17,609 bases of DNA from JBJEDU01 sp051872395 (GCA_051872395.1 JBJEDU010000034.1:1-17609), one strand, 5' to 3'. Numbered from the stretch's first letter, positions 1 to 6,770 are shown. The notes: generated by a model from the letters alone, not told the origin. Numbers and translations: made by a program.

Positions 1-83
1 TAGAAAAAAAAAAAAAAAAACAAGTCTTATTTTTTCTTAACCTCATTTTGTGTCGATAATTACAAAGAAAAAAAATTTTTAAA

Positions 84-105
84 TTTTGGAGCGCATTTTC
101 CAAAT
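84..105 (-). terminator. Possible second terminator hairpin after the aldo/keto reductase operon
   Basis: TTTGGA (85-90) pairs with TCCAAA (99-104) around a GC-containing loop. Read on the minus strand the stem is followed by a T-rich tract ending in a run of eight T. It lies about 80 bases beyond the aldo/keto reductase stop and could back up the hairpin at 153-179. The same stem could serve a plus-strand gene outside the window. A run of 17 A lies further out at 4-20. Confidence 0.4.
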
Positions 106-152
106 TTTAAAAATAAAGAAAAAATAAGAAAATTTAAAAAATTATTAATATT

Positions 153-179
153 TAATATTCATAAAATAAATGAATATTA
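153..179 (-). terminator. AT-rich terminator hairpin directly after the aldo/keto reductase
   Basis: Perfect 10-base arms TAATATTCAT (153-162) and ATGAATATTA (170-179) with a 7-base loop start five bases past the stop codon. On the minus strand a T-rich tract including TTTTTT follows. The stem is almost pure AT, so termination strength is uncertain. Confidence 0.45.
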
Positions 180-184
180 TGTCT

Positions 185-1072
185 TTACCAATTCTTTTTC
201 TCTTTTTTATGGTCCTTATTTTGTTTTCTCTCTTCGACCATCTTAACAAACCATTCCACCATTTTTGGGTCTTGATGGGAAAAGAAAGAACTAGTTTTTG
301 TATCTAATGAGGCTATTAAATTCATATCATCATTAGATAAAGAAAAATCGAATATTTCAAAGTTTTGTTTCATTCTTTCAACATGAACTGACTTAGGGAT
401 AACCACGATTCCTCTTTGAATTAACCAGCGAAGAATTACTTGAGCGGAAGTTTTATGATATTTATTACCAATAGATATTAATGTTTCGTTATTAAAAATA
501 TTATTTCTACCTTCCGCAAATGGCGCCCAAGCTTCTAATAAACATCCATATTTATTTGCCCAATATTCTGCTTCAATTTGTTGGTTTAATGGATTAATTT
601 CTATTTGATTTACCATTGGTTTAATTTTACTAAAAGCTTGCAAATCGACATATCGATCTGGATAAAAATTAGAAATACCTATAGCCCTAATTTTACCTTC
701 CAAATACAAATCTTCTAAAGCGCGATAAGCACCATAATAATCACTAAATGGTTGATGCAATAACACTAAATCAATGTAATCAACTTGTAGTTTAATTAAT
801 GACTCGAGAACGGACTTTTTACATTCTTCATAACCATAATGTTCAATCCATACTTTTGTTGTAATAAATATTTCTTTTCTATCGATTCCACTTTCTTTGA
901 TTGCTTCACCAACTTCTTCTTCATTGAAATAACTTTGCGCGGTATCTATTAATCGATAACCAACTTTTAATGCATTCAATACACATTGTTTACATTCTTC
1001 TTTAGATACTTGATACACTCCATATCCTAATATTGGCATCTTCACGCCATTAGATAAAGTTACATATTCCAT
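185..1072 (-). CDS. Aldo/keto reductase (2,5-diketo-D-gluconate reductase-like)
   Basis: NAD(P)H-dependent reductase of aldehydes and ketones, cytoplasmic, 295 residues, a normal family length. The catalytic tetrad is visible: D43 and Y48 in the stretch LIDTAQSYFNEEEVG, K73 in TTKVW, H106 in LLHQP. The C-terminal cofactor loop VIPKSVHVERMKQN is at 224-237. The C-terminus has an extra lysine-rich tail. The chosen ATG (1070-1072) directly follows an in-frame GTG (1073-1075). The AGGAG that serves either start lies inside the last codons of the upstream flavodoxin, so the two genes are one translationally coupled operon. The divergent MerR gene and its operator suggest induction by reactive carbonyls, with this enzyme doing the detoxification. 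The exact substrate cannot be told from sequence. Confidence 0.93.
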   Translation of the reverse strand: MEYVTLSNGVKMPILGYGVYQVSKEECKQCVLNALKVGYRLIDTAQSYFNEEEVGEAIKESGIDRKEIFITTKVWIEHYGYEECKKSVLESLIKLQVDYIDLVLLHQPFSDYYGAYRALEDLYLEGKIRAIGISNFYPDRYVDLQAFSKIKPMVNQIEINPLNQQIEAEYWANKYGCLLEAWAPFAEGRNNIFNNETLISIGNKYHKTSAQVILRWLIQRGIVVIPKSVHVERMKQNFEIFDFSLSNDDMNLIASLDTKTSSFFSHQDPKMVEWFVKMVEERKQNKDHKKEKKNW

Positions 1073-1077
1073 CACTA

Positions 1078-1539
1078 TTATTCTCCTTTAATAAAATTAA
1101 TATGTTCTTTAATCGATTTATTAAATAAACCTTGTTTAATATTTAAATTGTTATCGATCTTTTTAGCATCCTTTAATGAATTATATACATAATTTAAATC
1201 ATTCGTATAACTATTTTCAAAAAAGATAATCTCTCCTTTATAACCTTTAAGTTGCTTTAAAAATTTACCAACTGGCATTGGGAAGGTATACCACCATATT
1301 GGGAAAAATAATAATATTTTTTCGTATTTAGAAAAATCTACATCGATATTTTTAATATCTGGATAAATACATTTTTCCCATTCTTCTTTCGCTTCAATAT
1401 ATGCGCATGTATCGTATACTTTTGAATAAGGAATAACTCTTTCGACTCGATAAGTTTCTATTGATAGTTCTTCACTTATTTTTTTCACTAATTGTTTCGT
1501 ATTATTTGAATAAGAAAAGTAAACAATAACTTTATTCAT
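1078..1539 (-). CDS. Flavodoxin-like protein
   Basis: FMN-binding electron-transfer or oxidoreductase protein of 153 residues. The N-terminus is a beta strand followed by a phosphate-binding loop SYSNNTK (about 9-15), a variant of the usual T/S-x-T-G-x-T. The motif FFPIWWYTFPMPVGKFL (about 78-94) is the FMN-ring loop shared by short-chain flavodoxins of the Flavodoxin_4 type. A very strong ribosome binding site, GGAGGGAG, precedes the ATG at 1537-1539. It is the first gene of the operon with the aldo/keto reductase; the next gene's binding site is embedded in its last codons. Its redox partner is unknown; it may supply electrons for, or act beside, the reductase in a carbonyl or thiol stress response. 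Confidence 0.85.
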   Translation of the reverse strand: MNKVIVYFSYSNNTKQLVKKISEELSIETYRVERVIPYSKVYDTCAYIEAKEEWEKCIYPDIKNIDVDFSKYEKILLFFPIWWYTFPMPVGKFLKQLKGYKGEIIFFENSYTNDLNYVYNSLKDAKKIDNNLNIKQGLFNKSIKEHINFIKGE

Positions 1540-1560
1540 AATAAGTATTTCTCCCTCCTA

Positions 1561-1589
1561 TTGACGTCTAATAAATTGATGTCTAAAAT
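1561..1589 (+). promoter_or_regulatory. Promoter of the divergent MerR gene
   Basis: TTGACG (1561-1566), a 17-base spacer and TAAAAT (1584-1589) form a good sigma-A promoter for the plus-strand MerR gene. A direct repeat, GACGTCTAA (1563-1571) and GATGTCTAA (1578-1586), lies within it. Its -10 box sits back to back with the -10 of the minus-strand promoter, and the MerR operator falls just past its expected start point, which would permit autorepression. Confidence 0.65.
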
Positions 1590-1590
1590 A

Positions 1591-1621
1591 ATTGTAAAAC
1601 CCGATAGTAACTATCGGTCAA
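1591..1621 (-). promoter_or_regulatory. MerR-type promoter and operator driving flavodoxin and aldo/keto reductase
   Basis: On the minus strand TTGACC (1616-1621) and TACAAT (1591-1596) are separated by exactly 19 bases rather than 17. The spacer holds most of a perfect dyad, CCGATAGT-A-ACTATCGG (1601-1617). An over-long spacer filled by a dyad is the hallmark of promoters activated by MerR-family proteins, which twist the DNA to bring the two boxes into phase. Confidence 0.8.
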
Positions 1622-1633
1622 TAGGAGAAAATT

Positions 1634-2041
1634 ATGTACTCAATGAAAGAAGTATGTTTGAAAGTAAATATGAGTTATCAAACATTAAAATATTATTGTA
1701 ATGAAGGTCTAATTCCTAACGTTAAAAGAGACACGAATAATTATCGAGTTTTCGACGAAGATGATATCGCGTGGATTGAAGGATTAAAGTGTTTAAAGAA
1801 ATGTGGAATGAGCATTAAAGAAATGAAAACCTATATGGAATTATGTTTAATAGGAAAAGATAGCATAAATGAAAGAAAAATAATGCTCGCAAAAAAGAAA
1901 AAGGATTTATTAAATAATAAAAAAGAAATACAAAAATCTATTGATTTTATCGATAAAAAACAACAGTATTATGACGATGTTTTATTAGGCAAAATAGAAT
2001 ATAAAAGTAATCTAATTAAAAAAATGATGCATCTCTATTAA
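1634..2041 (+). CDS. MerR-family regulator, AdhR/NmlR-like
   Basis: DNA-binding regulator of 135 residues. The winged helix-turn-helix covers about residues 1-70, and a lysine-rich coiled-coil dimerisation helix follows at about 75-115. There is no large ligand-binding domain, as in the aldehyde- and metal-sensing branch. C53 in LKCLKKCGMS sits where the AdhR/NmlR subfamily keeps its reactive cysteine (Cys52 in Bacillus subtilis AdhR, alkylated by formaldehyde and methylglyoxal). C59 is close by. The gene diverges from the flavodoxin and reductase operon across a MerR-type operator, so it most likely activates that operon and controls itself. The AGGAG site and ATG spacing are normal. The inducer is inferred, not shown. 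Confidence 0.88.
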   Translation: MYSMKEVCLKVNMSYQTLKYYCNEGLIPNVKRDTNNYRVFDEDDIAWIEGLKCLKKCGMSIKEMKTYMELCLIGKDSINERKIMLAKKKKDLLNNKKEIQKSIDFIDKKQQYYDDVLLGKIEYKSNLIKKMMHLY

Positions 2042-2057
2042 CATTAAAAATAAAAAA

Positions 2058-2077
2058 TCTCTGTTTTAAACCAGAGA
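2058..2077. terminator. Bidirectional terminator between the MerR gene and tRNA-Gly
   Basis: TCTCTG (2058-2063) pairs with CAGAGA (2072-2077) around an 8-base loop. A-rich sequence lies on one side and T-rich on the other, so it has T tracts in both directions. It can end the plus-strand MerR transcript and, better still (six T), the minus-strand tRNA-Gly transcript. Confidence 0.7.
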
Positions 2078-2090
2078 AATATTTTTATTT

Positions 2091-2164
2091 TGGAGCACTA
2101 GACGAGAATCGAACTCGCGTATACAGCTTGGGAAGCTATCGTTCTACCATTGAACTACTAATGC
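2091..2164 (-). tRNA. tRNA-Gly, anticodon CCC
   Basis: Folds as a cloverleaf with no gaps. The acceptor stem GCATTAG pairs with CTAGTGC (one G-T pair). The D arm is GTTC/GAAC with a loop of the type usual in glycine tRNAs. The anticodon stem ATAGC/GCTGT carries the loop TTCCCAA, the T arm has the loop TTCGATT, and CCA is encoded. The anticodon reads GGG. An extra glycine tRNA of this kind is a little surprising in so AT-rich a genome. Confidence 0.93.
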
Positions 2165-2185
2165 ATAAATTAATAAAACAAAATT

Positions 2186-2214
2186 ATTATAAATATTAAT
2201 TAAATATTTGTCGA
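2186..2214 (-). promoter_or_regulatory. Promoter of tRNA-Gly
   Basis: TCGACA (2209-2214) is one base from the -35 consensus. It is followed after 17 bases by a perfect TATAAT (2186-2191). The expected start point lies about 14 bases before the tRNA 5' end. Confidence 0.7.
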
Positions 2215-2427
2215 GTTCGCTTTTAAAACTACGCTAGAGTCTGTACTAATAACCTAAAAGTAGACACACTTCATTTTAATGGTAGACAAAAGCGAAGAAT
2301 CAATAAAACATATATGCAAAAATTAGTAAGTGTTAATGTTTTACAGGTATTAAAAACTCGAACTGTTCACTAGTTCGAGCTAGGGAATCATTTACGCTTG
2401 CTCTAGAAAGTGCAAAAAACAAAGAAA
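2215..2427. other. Unassigned intergenic stretch between tRNA genes
   Basis: No convincing gene. A plus-strand frame without a start codon runs from 2227 to a stop near 2373 and matches nothing I recognise; it may be a decayed fragment. Base pairing is conspicuous: TTCGCTTTT (2216-2224) is the reverse complement of AAAAGCGAA (2288-2296), and GTAGACA occurs twice (2260-2266, 2282-2288). The strong hairpin at 2357-2379 is listed separately. A structured RNA or a mobile-element scar are both possible; I cannot choose. Confidence 0.3.
2357..2379 (-). terminator. Strong hairpin, terminator-like on the minus strand
   Basis: Perfect 8-base arms CTCGAACT (2357-2364) and AGTTCGAG (2372-2379) around a 7-base loop. 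On the minus strand the stem is followed by TTTTTAAT, as in an intrinsic terminator. It lies about 50 bases past the terminator of the Thr-Val tRNA unit, so it is either a backup or belongs to an unrecognised short RNA. Confidence 0.45.
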
Positions 2428-2450
2428 AAGCGATATTTTTGATATCGCTT
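2428..2450 (-). terminator. Terminator of the tRNA-Thr/tRNA-Val unit
   Basis: AAGCGATAT (2428-2436) pairs perfectly with ATATCGCTT (2442-2450), with a 5-base loop. On the minus strand T-rich sequence with two long T runs follows. It starts 13 bases past the encoded CCA of tRNA-Val. Confidence 0.8.
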
Positions 2451-2463
2451 GTGTTCTCATAAA

Positions 2464-2539
2464 TGGTGGATACTAAGGGATTCGAACCCCTGACCTTCTG
2501 TACGTCAAACAGATGCTCTCCCAGCTGAGCTAAGTATCC
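2464..2539 (-). tRNA. tRNA-Val, anticodon GAC
   Basis: A full cloverleaf of 76 bases including the encoded CCA. The acceptor GGATACT pairs with AGTATCC. The D arm is GCTC/GAGC, the anticodon stem TCTGT/ACAGA carries the loop TTGACGT, the variable loop is AGGTC, and the T arm AGGGG/CCCTT has the loop TTCGAAT. The GAC anticodon reads GUC and GUU. It lies eight bases after tRNA-Thr and is probably co-transcribed with it. Confidence 0.94.
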
Positions 2540-2547
2540 AAATAATC

Positions 2548-2623
2548 TGGTGCCGACTATAGGAATTGAACCTACAACCTACTGATTACGATTCAGTTGC
2601 TCTGCCAATTGAGCTAAGTCGGC
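2548..2623 (-). tRNA. tRNA-Thr, anticodon CGT
   Basis: A full cloverleaf of 76 bases including CCA. The acceptor GCCGACT pairs with AGTCGGC. The D arm is GCTC/GAGC, the anticodon stem ACTGA/TCAGT carries the loop ATCGTAA, the variable loop is AGGTT, and the T-arm loop is TTCAATT. The anticodon reads ACG, a codon used little in the genes here. It is the first member of the Thr-Val unit. Confidence 0.94.
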
Positions 2624-2640
2624 AACTGAATGCAATGATT

Positions 2641-2670
2641 ATTCTATATGAAAATACAATGATAATGCAA
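2641..2670 (-). promoter_or_regulatory. Promoter of the Thr-Val tRNA unit
   Basis: TTGCAT (2665-2670) and TAGAAT (2641-2646) are separated by 18 bases, with TATAGA as an overlapping alternative -10. The start point would fall roughly ten bases before tRNA-Thr. A 7-base hairpin, AGTTAAT/ATTAACT (2672-2691), lies just upstream and may help end nadE transcription. Confidence 0.55.
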
Positions 2671-2750
2671 GAGTTAATTTTACTATTAACTAATATATTA
2701 TTCGCTATGTCAAAAAATCTAATTTCGATAAATATTATTATTAATAAATA

Positions 2751-4877
2751 TTAATCAATAACAATATCATCAATTTCTTTTAAAAATGAACTATAAGAAG
2801 CATCAGATGGCATCCTAAAATCACCACGTGGAGAAATAGAAACTGTTCCTACTTTCACTCCATCAGGAAGTACACTTCTTTTAAATTGATTTTGAAAAAA
2901 TCTTTTAATAAATAAAGTTAGATATTTTTTAATATCCTCTTTAGTGTATTTTCCTTTATACGTATAGGCCGCTAAAAAGAAAATTTTCTTGCAAGAGAAA
3001 TTATTTCTAAGGAAATGATAAATGAAGAAGTCATGAAGCTCATATGGACCAATCTTATCTTCGGTTTTTTGAGATATTTCTCCATCGACAGGAGGAAGAA
3101 GTTCTGGAGAAATAGGAGTATCGATAATGTCTAATAAAATATCTTTTACAATTTCGTAATCATAAGCAAATGTTTTAACTAATTCTTTGACTAGAGTTTT
3201 TGGAATAGAAGCATTGACTCCATAACTAGACATATGATCACCATTATAAGTTGTCCACCCTAGACAAAGTTCACTTAAATCACCGGTTCCAACCATTAAT
3301 GCATTTATATCATTCGCGTAATCAAGTAACACTTGAGTTCTTTCTCTCGCTTGAGCGTTTTCATATGTCGTATTATGATTATTAACATCATGATTAATAT
3401 CTTTAAAGTGGGATAAAACTGAATCGCAGATATTTATCTCTTTAAAAGATAATCCTAAACTTGAAGATAATTTTAAAGCATTATTATAAGTTCTTTCACT
3501 CGTTCCAAAACAAGGAAGAGTAATCGCTGTGATGTCTTTATAATCATATCCCATGATTTCAAAACAACGATAACAAACCAAAAGCGCTAAAGTGGAATCA
3601 AGACCACCTGATAAACCAACGACAACTTTTTTAATATTACAAGCTTCTAGTCTCTTTTTTAAACCTCGAGCTTGCATTTCAATAATTTTGCGATATCTCT
3701 CTTTTCCTAATTCAAAATCTTGCAAAATAAATGGATTTTGAGAGTAATTACGACTTAACTCAACATTATTTAATTGAATTGAAAAAGGAATTATATCTAA
3801 ATTTGTTTGTTTATAGACAAACGTTGTCATCCTTCTTCTTTCATTCATCAATTTCTCAATATCAATCTCAGTATATAAAATTCCATTACTAAATAATTGA
3901 CCTTCATTAATTAAAGATCCGTTTTCATAAATTAGTTTTGCGCCTGAATATATTAAGTCAGTTGTGCTTTCATCTTCACCACTAGAACAATAAATATAAC
4001 CACATATATTTCTTGCACTAGTAATTTTAACTAAATCTTTTCGATACTGCTCTTTTCCAACGATTTCATTACTCGCTGATAGGTTAACAATGACACTCGC
4101 ACCATTCATCGCTAATTCAGTATTGAATGAATCATTGACCCATAAATCTTCACAAATATCTACTCCAACTTTTAAATCGATATAATCGAGGCAAGAATAT
4201 AAAATTCGATTTCCAAAAATATAAGATTTATCTTTTATGGTAATTGTTGAATTATTTTCTGGACATGGTTTAAATTGTCGAGCTTCATAAAATTCATTGT
4301 AATTTGGTAAATACTTTTTAGCATTTACGCCAATAATTTCACCGCGATTAAACGCTACTGCTGTATTAAATATTGAATAATCCTTACTAATAGGTGCACC
4401 AACAAAGAAGAGCATATCTAAATTTTTAGAAAATTCTTTTAAATTAACTAATGCATCTTCAACTTGATTTAATAAAGTTCTATTAAAAAATAAATCACTA
4501 CACGTATAACCTGTAAGCGCTAACTCGGGGAATACCGCAATTTTTATATTTAATTTATTAGCTTCAATCAATTTTTCTTTAATTTGTTCAAGATTATAAT
4601 AAACATCTCCAACTTTTAATTTAAAGTTAATTGATGCTACTCTAACAAAACCGAATCCATCATATTGTTTATATTTTAAAATCGGTTTTATTTCAGATTT
4701 AATTTTTTCGTGACAACGATTATTATTTCTTTTTAACAAGTTTTCATAATATTTGTCGCTCATAATCACTAAATTGTTATATCCGTTTTTACTAATAAAA
4801 ACAGGTTCAAATGATTCAGCGCATAATTTTGATATTTCTTGAGTGTTTCTTAAGTCTTTAATTGGAATAATCTTCAT
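2751..4877 (-). CDS. nadE: Glutamine-dependent NAD synthetase with an N-terminal Phd/YefM antitoxin-like domain
   Basis: Makes NAD from deamido-NAD, ATP and glutamine in the cytoplasm. Residues about 72-350 form the nitrilase-type glutaminase: E118 in FPELALTGYTC, K187 in KKYLPNYNEFYE and C242 in VDICEDLW are the catalytic triad. Residues about 385-700 form the synthetase, with the ATP loop SGGLDS (423-428) and the GTGDLSELCLGWTTYNGDHM region (530-549). Residues 1-50 do not belong to NadE. IKDLRN, EISKLC, EPVFISKNGYNNLVIMS and YYENLL follow the Phd/YefM antitoxin fold pattern in order. Normal NadE proteins begin near the equivalent of GFVRVA (76-81); there is no in-frame start there, so the fusion is needed to make the enzyme. 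A modest GAGG site precedes the ATG. No toxin gene is nearby. The fusion call rests on pattern recognition. Confidence 0.92.
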   Translation of the reverse strand: MKIIPIKDLRNTQEISKLCAESFEPVFISKNGYNNLVIMSDKYYENLLKRNNNRCHEKIKSEIKPILKYKQYDGFGFVRVASINFKLKVGDVYYNLEQIKEKLIEANKLNIKIAVFPELALTGYTCSDLFFNRTLLNQVEDALVNLKEFSKNLDMLFFVGAPISKDYSIFNTAVAFNRGEIIGVNAKKYLPNYNEFYEARQFKPCPENNSTITIKDKSYIFGNRILYSCLDYIDLKVGVDICEDLWVNDSFNTELAMNGASVIVNLSASNEIVGKEQYRKDLVKITSARNICGYIYCSSGEDESTTDLIYSGAKLIYENGSLINEGQLFSNGILYTEIDIEKLMNERRRMTTFVYKQTNLDIIPFSIQLNNVELSRNYSQNPFILQDFELGKERYRKIIEMQARGLKKRLEACNIKKVVVGLSGGLDSTLALLVCYRCFEIMGYDYKDITAITLPCFGTSERTYNNALKLSSSLGLSFKEINICDSVLSHFKDINHDVNNHNTTYENAQARERTQVLLDYANDINALMVGTGDLSELCLGWTTYNGDHMSSYGVNASIPKTLVKELVKTFAYDYEIVKDILLDIIDTPISPELLPPVDGEISQKTEDKIGPYELHDFFIYHFLRNNFSCKKIFFLAAYTYKGKYTKEDIKKYLTLFIKRFFQNQFKRSVLPDGVKVGTVSISPRGDFRMPSDASYSSFLKEIDDIVID

Positions 4878-4889
4878 AATATTAACCTC

Positions 4890-4914
4890 AACATTATTAT
4901 GACATAATTATGTT
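4890..4914. promoter_or_regulatory. 25-base near-perfect palindrome between nadE and the ABC exporter
   Basis: The arms AACATTATTATG (4890-4901) and CATAATTATGTT (4903-4914) match at 11 of 12 positions around one central base. The right part includes ACATAATTATGT (4902-4913), itself a perfect palindrome. It starts 13 bases upstream of the nadE ATG, next to its GAGG site, and covers the probable -35 box of the exporter. This is a good position for an operator controlling both directions. The Phd/YefM-like domain of NadE is an obvious candidate binder, but this is inference. Confidence 0.6.
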
Positions 4915-4928
4915 TAAAAAAATATAAT
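4899..4928 (+). promoter_or_regulatory. Likely promoter of the ABC exporter operon
   Basis: ATGACA (4899-4904), one base from consensus, an 18-base spacer and a perfect TATAAT (4923-4928). The start point would be near 4935, giving a leader of about 40 bases. Confidence 0.6.
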
Positions 4929-4931
4929 AGA

Positions 4932-4963
4932 TTTAATAATCGATATTTTGTATCATTATTAAA
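4932..4963 (+). promoter_or_regulatory. Stem-loop in the leader of the ABC exporter
   Basis: TTTAATAAT (4932-4940) plus GATA (4942-4945) pairs with TATC (4951-4954) plus ATTATTAAA (4955-4963), leaving one bulged C and a 5-base loop. It would fold at the very 5' end of the exporter mRNA, 12 bases before an ATG that has only a weak GAGA ribosome site. It could stabilise the message or be a second dyad operator. Confidence 0.4.
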
Positions 4964-4975
4964 CGAGACAACATT

Positions 4976-6769
4976 ATGATTTTCGGAAAACACATTAACA
5001 AATACTACATTAAATATCTCCCACTATTAATTATTGGGATATTAGCCTTAATCTCTGTTGACTGGGTCCAACTATATTTACCTGAAGAATTAGGTAAATT
5101 AGTTAATTTATTTAATAACGCTAATAGAGGAAGTGAAATTGATCACAACATTTTATTAAGACTATTACTCAATATTTTAATTATTGGTGTCGTCATGTTT
5201 ATTGGAAGATTATTATGGCGTATTACTTTACTTACTATGTCAAAGAAAATTGAAATGATGATACGTCACGACATGTATATCAAGGCTGAAGCCTTAGCCA
5301 TTGATTATTATCACACTAATAAGATTGGAAGTGTCATGAGTTGGTTCACTACTGACTTAGAAACAATTGAAGATTATTTAGCGTGGGGAACAATGATGAT
5401 GGTTGATGCCTTATTCTTAGGTGTCTTTACATTATTTAAAATGTTTAGTAATTATTGGGGTTTGACTTTAATTGTCATGATTCCAATTATTTTAATTGCT
5501 GTTTGGGGCGCTTTAGTAGAACGCTTCATGGGAATGAAATGGGAACAAAGACAAAAGAGTTTTGATCGCTTATACGATTTCACTCAAGAAGGATTTACTG
5601 GTATTAGAGTAATTAAAGCTTTTGTAAAAGAGTTTCAACAAATTAGTGAATTTAGAAAGTTAGCCAAAAGAGATAAAGATGTTAATGTAAGTTTTTATCG
5701 TATATCAGTTTTATTTGATGTCATCGTTTCTTTAGTTATCACCATTGCCTTCGTTTTAATAATGGGATTCGGAGGATTTTTGGTATACAAAACTATCGTT
5801 GGTTCGCCAATTAAAATATTAAGTTATGAAGTTAGTATGGATGCGGGTGGACTCATTACCTTCATCGGATACACTGATACATTAATTTGGCCGATGATGG
5901 CGTTAGGACAAGTTGTTACTATGTATTCAAGATGCAAAGCATCATATAAAAGAGTAGCAGCGTTTTTAGACGCTGAAGAAGCAGTCCAAAATAAAGAAGA
6001 TGCAATTAAATTAGAAAACGTTAAAGGAGAAATTACTTTTTCCAATTTTTCTTTTAAATATCCATCCTCAAATAATACCGTATTAAAAAATATTTCATTA
6101 TCCATTCAAAGTGGCGAATTAGTCGGAGTCGTTGGTAAAGTTGGATGTGGTAAATCAACTTTATTTAATTCTTTATTACGTTTATATAATGTCGATAACA
6201 ATTCAATATTTGTTGATGGTGTCGATATTATGGATTTAGATATTGCATCATTAAGAAAGAATATTGCATTCGTTCCACAAGAAACATTTTTATTCCAAGA
6301 TAAAATCAAAAATAATATTGCTTATATCGATGAAGATTTACCTTTAGAAAAGATAAAAGACGCTGCTCAATTCGCTGATGTGGATTCAAATATTGAAGAA
6401 TTTAGTGAAAAATATGAAACCATCAGCGGTGAAAGAGGACAAACTCTTTCTGGTGGACAAAAACAAAGAATCGCCATCGCTAGAGCGTATATATTAGATG
6501 CACCAATCATGGTATTAGATGATTCAGTTTCTGCTGTTGATATCAAAACTGAAGAAACAATATTAAAAAATATAAAAGACAAAAGAAAAGGCAAGACTAC
6601 AATCATTATCGCTAGCCGTATTTCTACTGTTTTAAATGCTGATAAAATTATCGTTTTAAATAATGGGGAATTAGAAGCTTTCGACACTCCTAAAAACTTA
6701 TTAAAAACATGCGATTCATTTATTAGAATGGTCAAATTACAAGAACTAGAAATGGAGGAAGTTAAATAA
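4976..6769 (+). CDS. ABC exporter half-transporter, degenerate-site subunit (BmrC/YheI-like)
   Basis: 597 residues: a six-helix membrane domain (about 15-320) and an ATPase domain (about 350-590). Walker A is GKVGCGKST (387-395), the Q loop is in PQETFLF, and the signature LSGGQ (491-495) is canonical. Two key residues are replaced: Walker B ends in LDDS, with D516 for the catalytic glutamate, and the switch histidine is S547 in IASRIST. Such changes mark the non-catalytic half of heterodimeric exporters (TM287 of Thermotoga, BmrC of Bacillus). The partner follows after a single base, and its signature is the degenerate one, so the two complement each other. Probable role: drug, lipid or peptide export at the plasma membrane. 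The substrate is unknown. Confidence 0.93.
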   Translation: MIFGKHINKYYIKYLPLLIIGILALISVDWVQLYLPEELGKLVNLFNNANRGSEIDHNILLRLLLNILIIGVVMFIGRLLWRITLLTMSKKIEMMIRHDMYIKAEALAIDYYHTNKIGSVMSWFTTDLETIEDYLAWGTMMMVDALFLGVFTLFKMFSNYWGLTLIVMIPIILIAVWGALVERFMGMKWEQRQKSFDRLYDFTQEGFTGIRVIKAFVKEFQQISEFRKLAKRDKDVNVSFYRISVLFDVIVSLVITIAFVLIMGFGGFLVYKTIVGSPIKILSYEVSMDAGGLITFIGYTDTLIWPMMALGQVVTMYSRCKASYKRVAAFLDAEEAVQNKEDAIKLENVKGEITFSNFSFKYPSSNNTVLKNISLSIQSGELVGVVGKVGCGKSTLFNSLLRLYNVDNNSIFVDGVDIMDLDIASLRKNIAFVPQETFLFQDKIKNNIAYIDEDLPLEKIKDAAQFADVDSNIEEFSEKYETISGERGQTLSGGQKQRIAIARAYILDAPIMVLDDSVSAVDIKTEETILKNIKDKRKGKTTIIIASRISTVLNADKIIVLNNGELEAFDTPKNLLKTCDSFIRMVKLQELEMEEVK

Positions 6770-6770
6770 T

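Noticed and set aside
4..20. Run of 17 A
   Set aside because: A simple homopolymer in AT-rich flanking DNA; its length may be a sequencing artefact and nothing ties it to a function.
2215..2427. tmRNA, RNase P or SRP RNA in the gap between the tRNA genes
   Set aside because: I could not find the conserved ends or cores of any of these (no tRNA-like half with CCA, no tag frame ending in alanines); kept only as unassigned.
2566..2754. Plus-strand open frame of 62 codons
   Set aside because: It lies antisense over most of tRNA-Thr and its promoter, has no ribosome binding site, and the peptide looks like nothing known.
5824..6735. Open frames antisense to the first ABC subunit
   Set aside because: The plus strand encodes unmistakable Walker, signature and switch motifs here; the antisense frames are by-products of its codon use.
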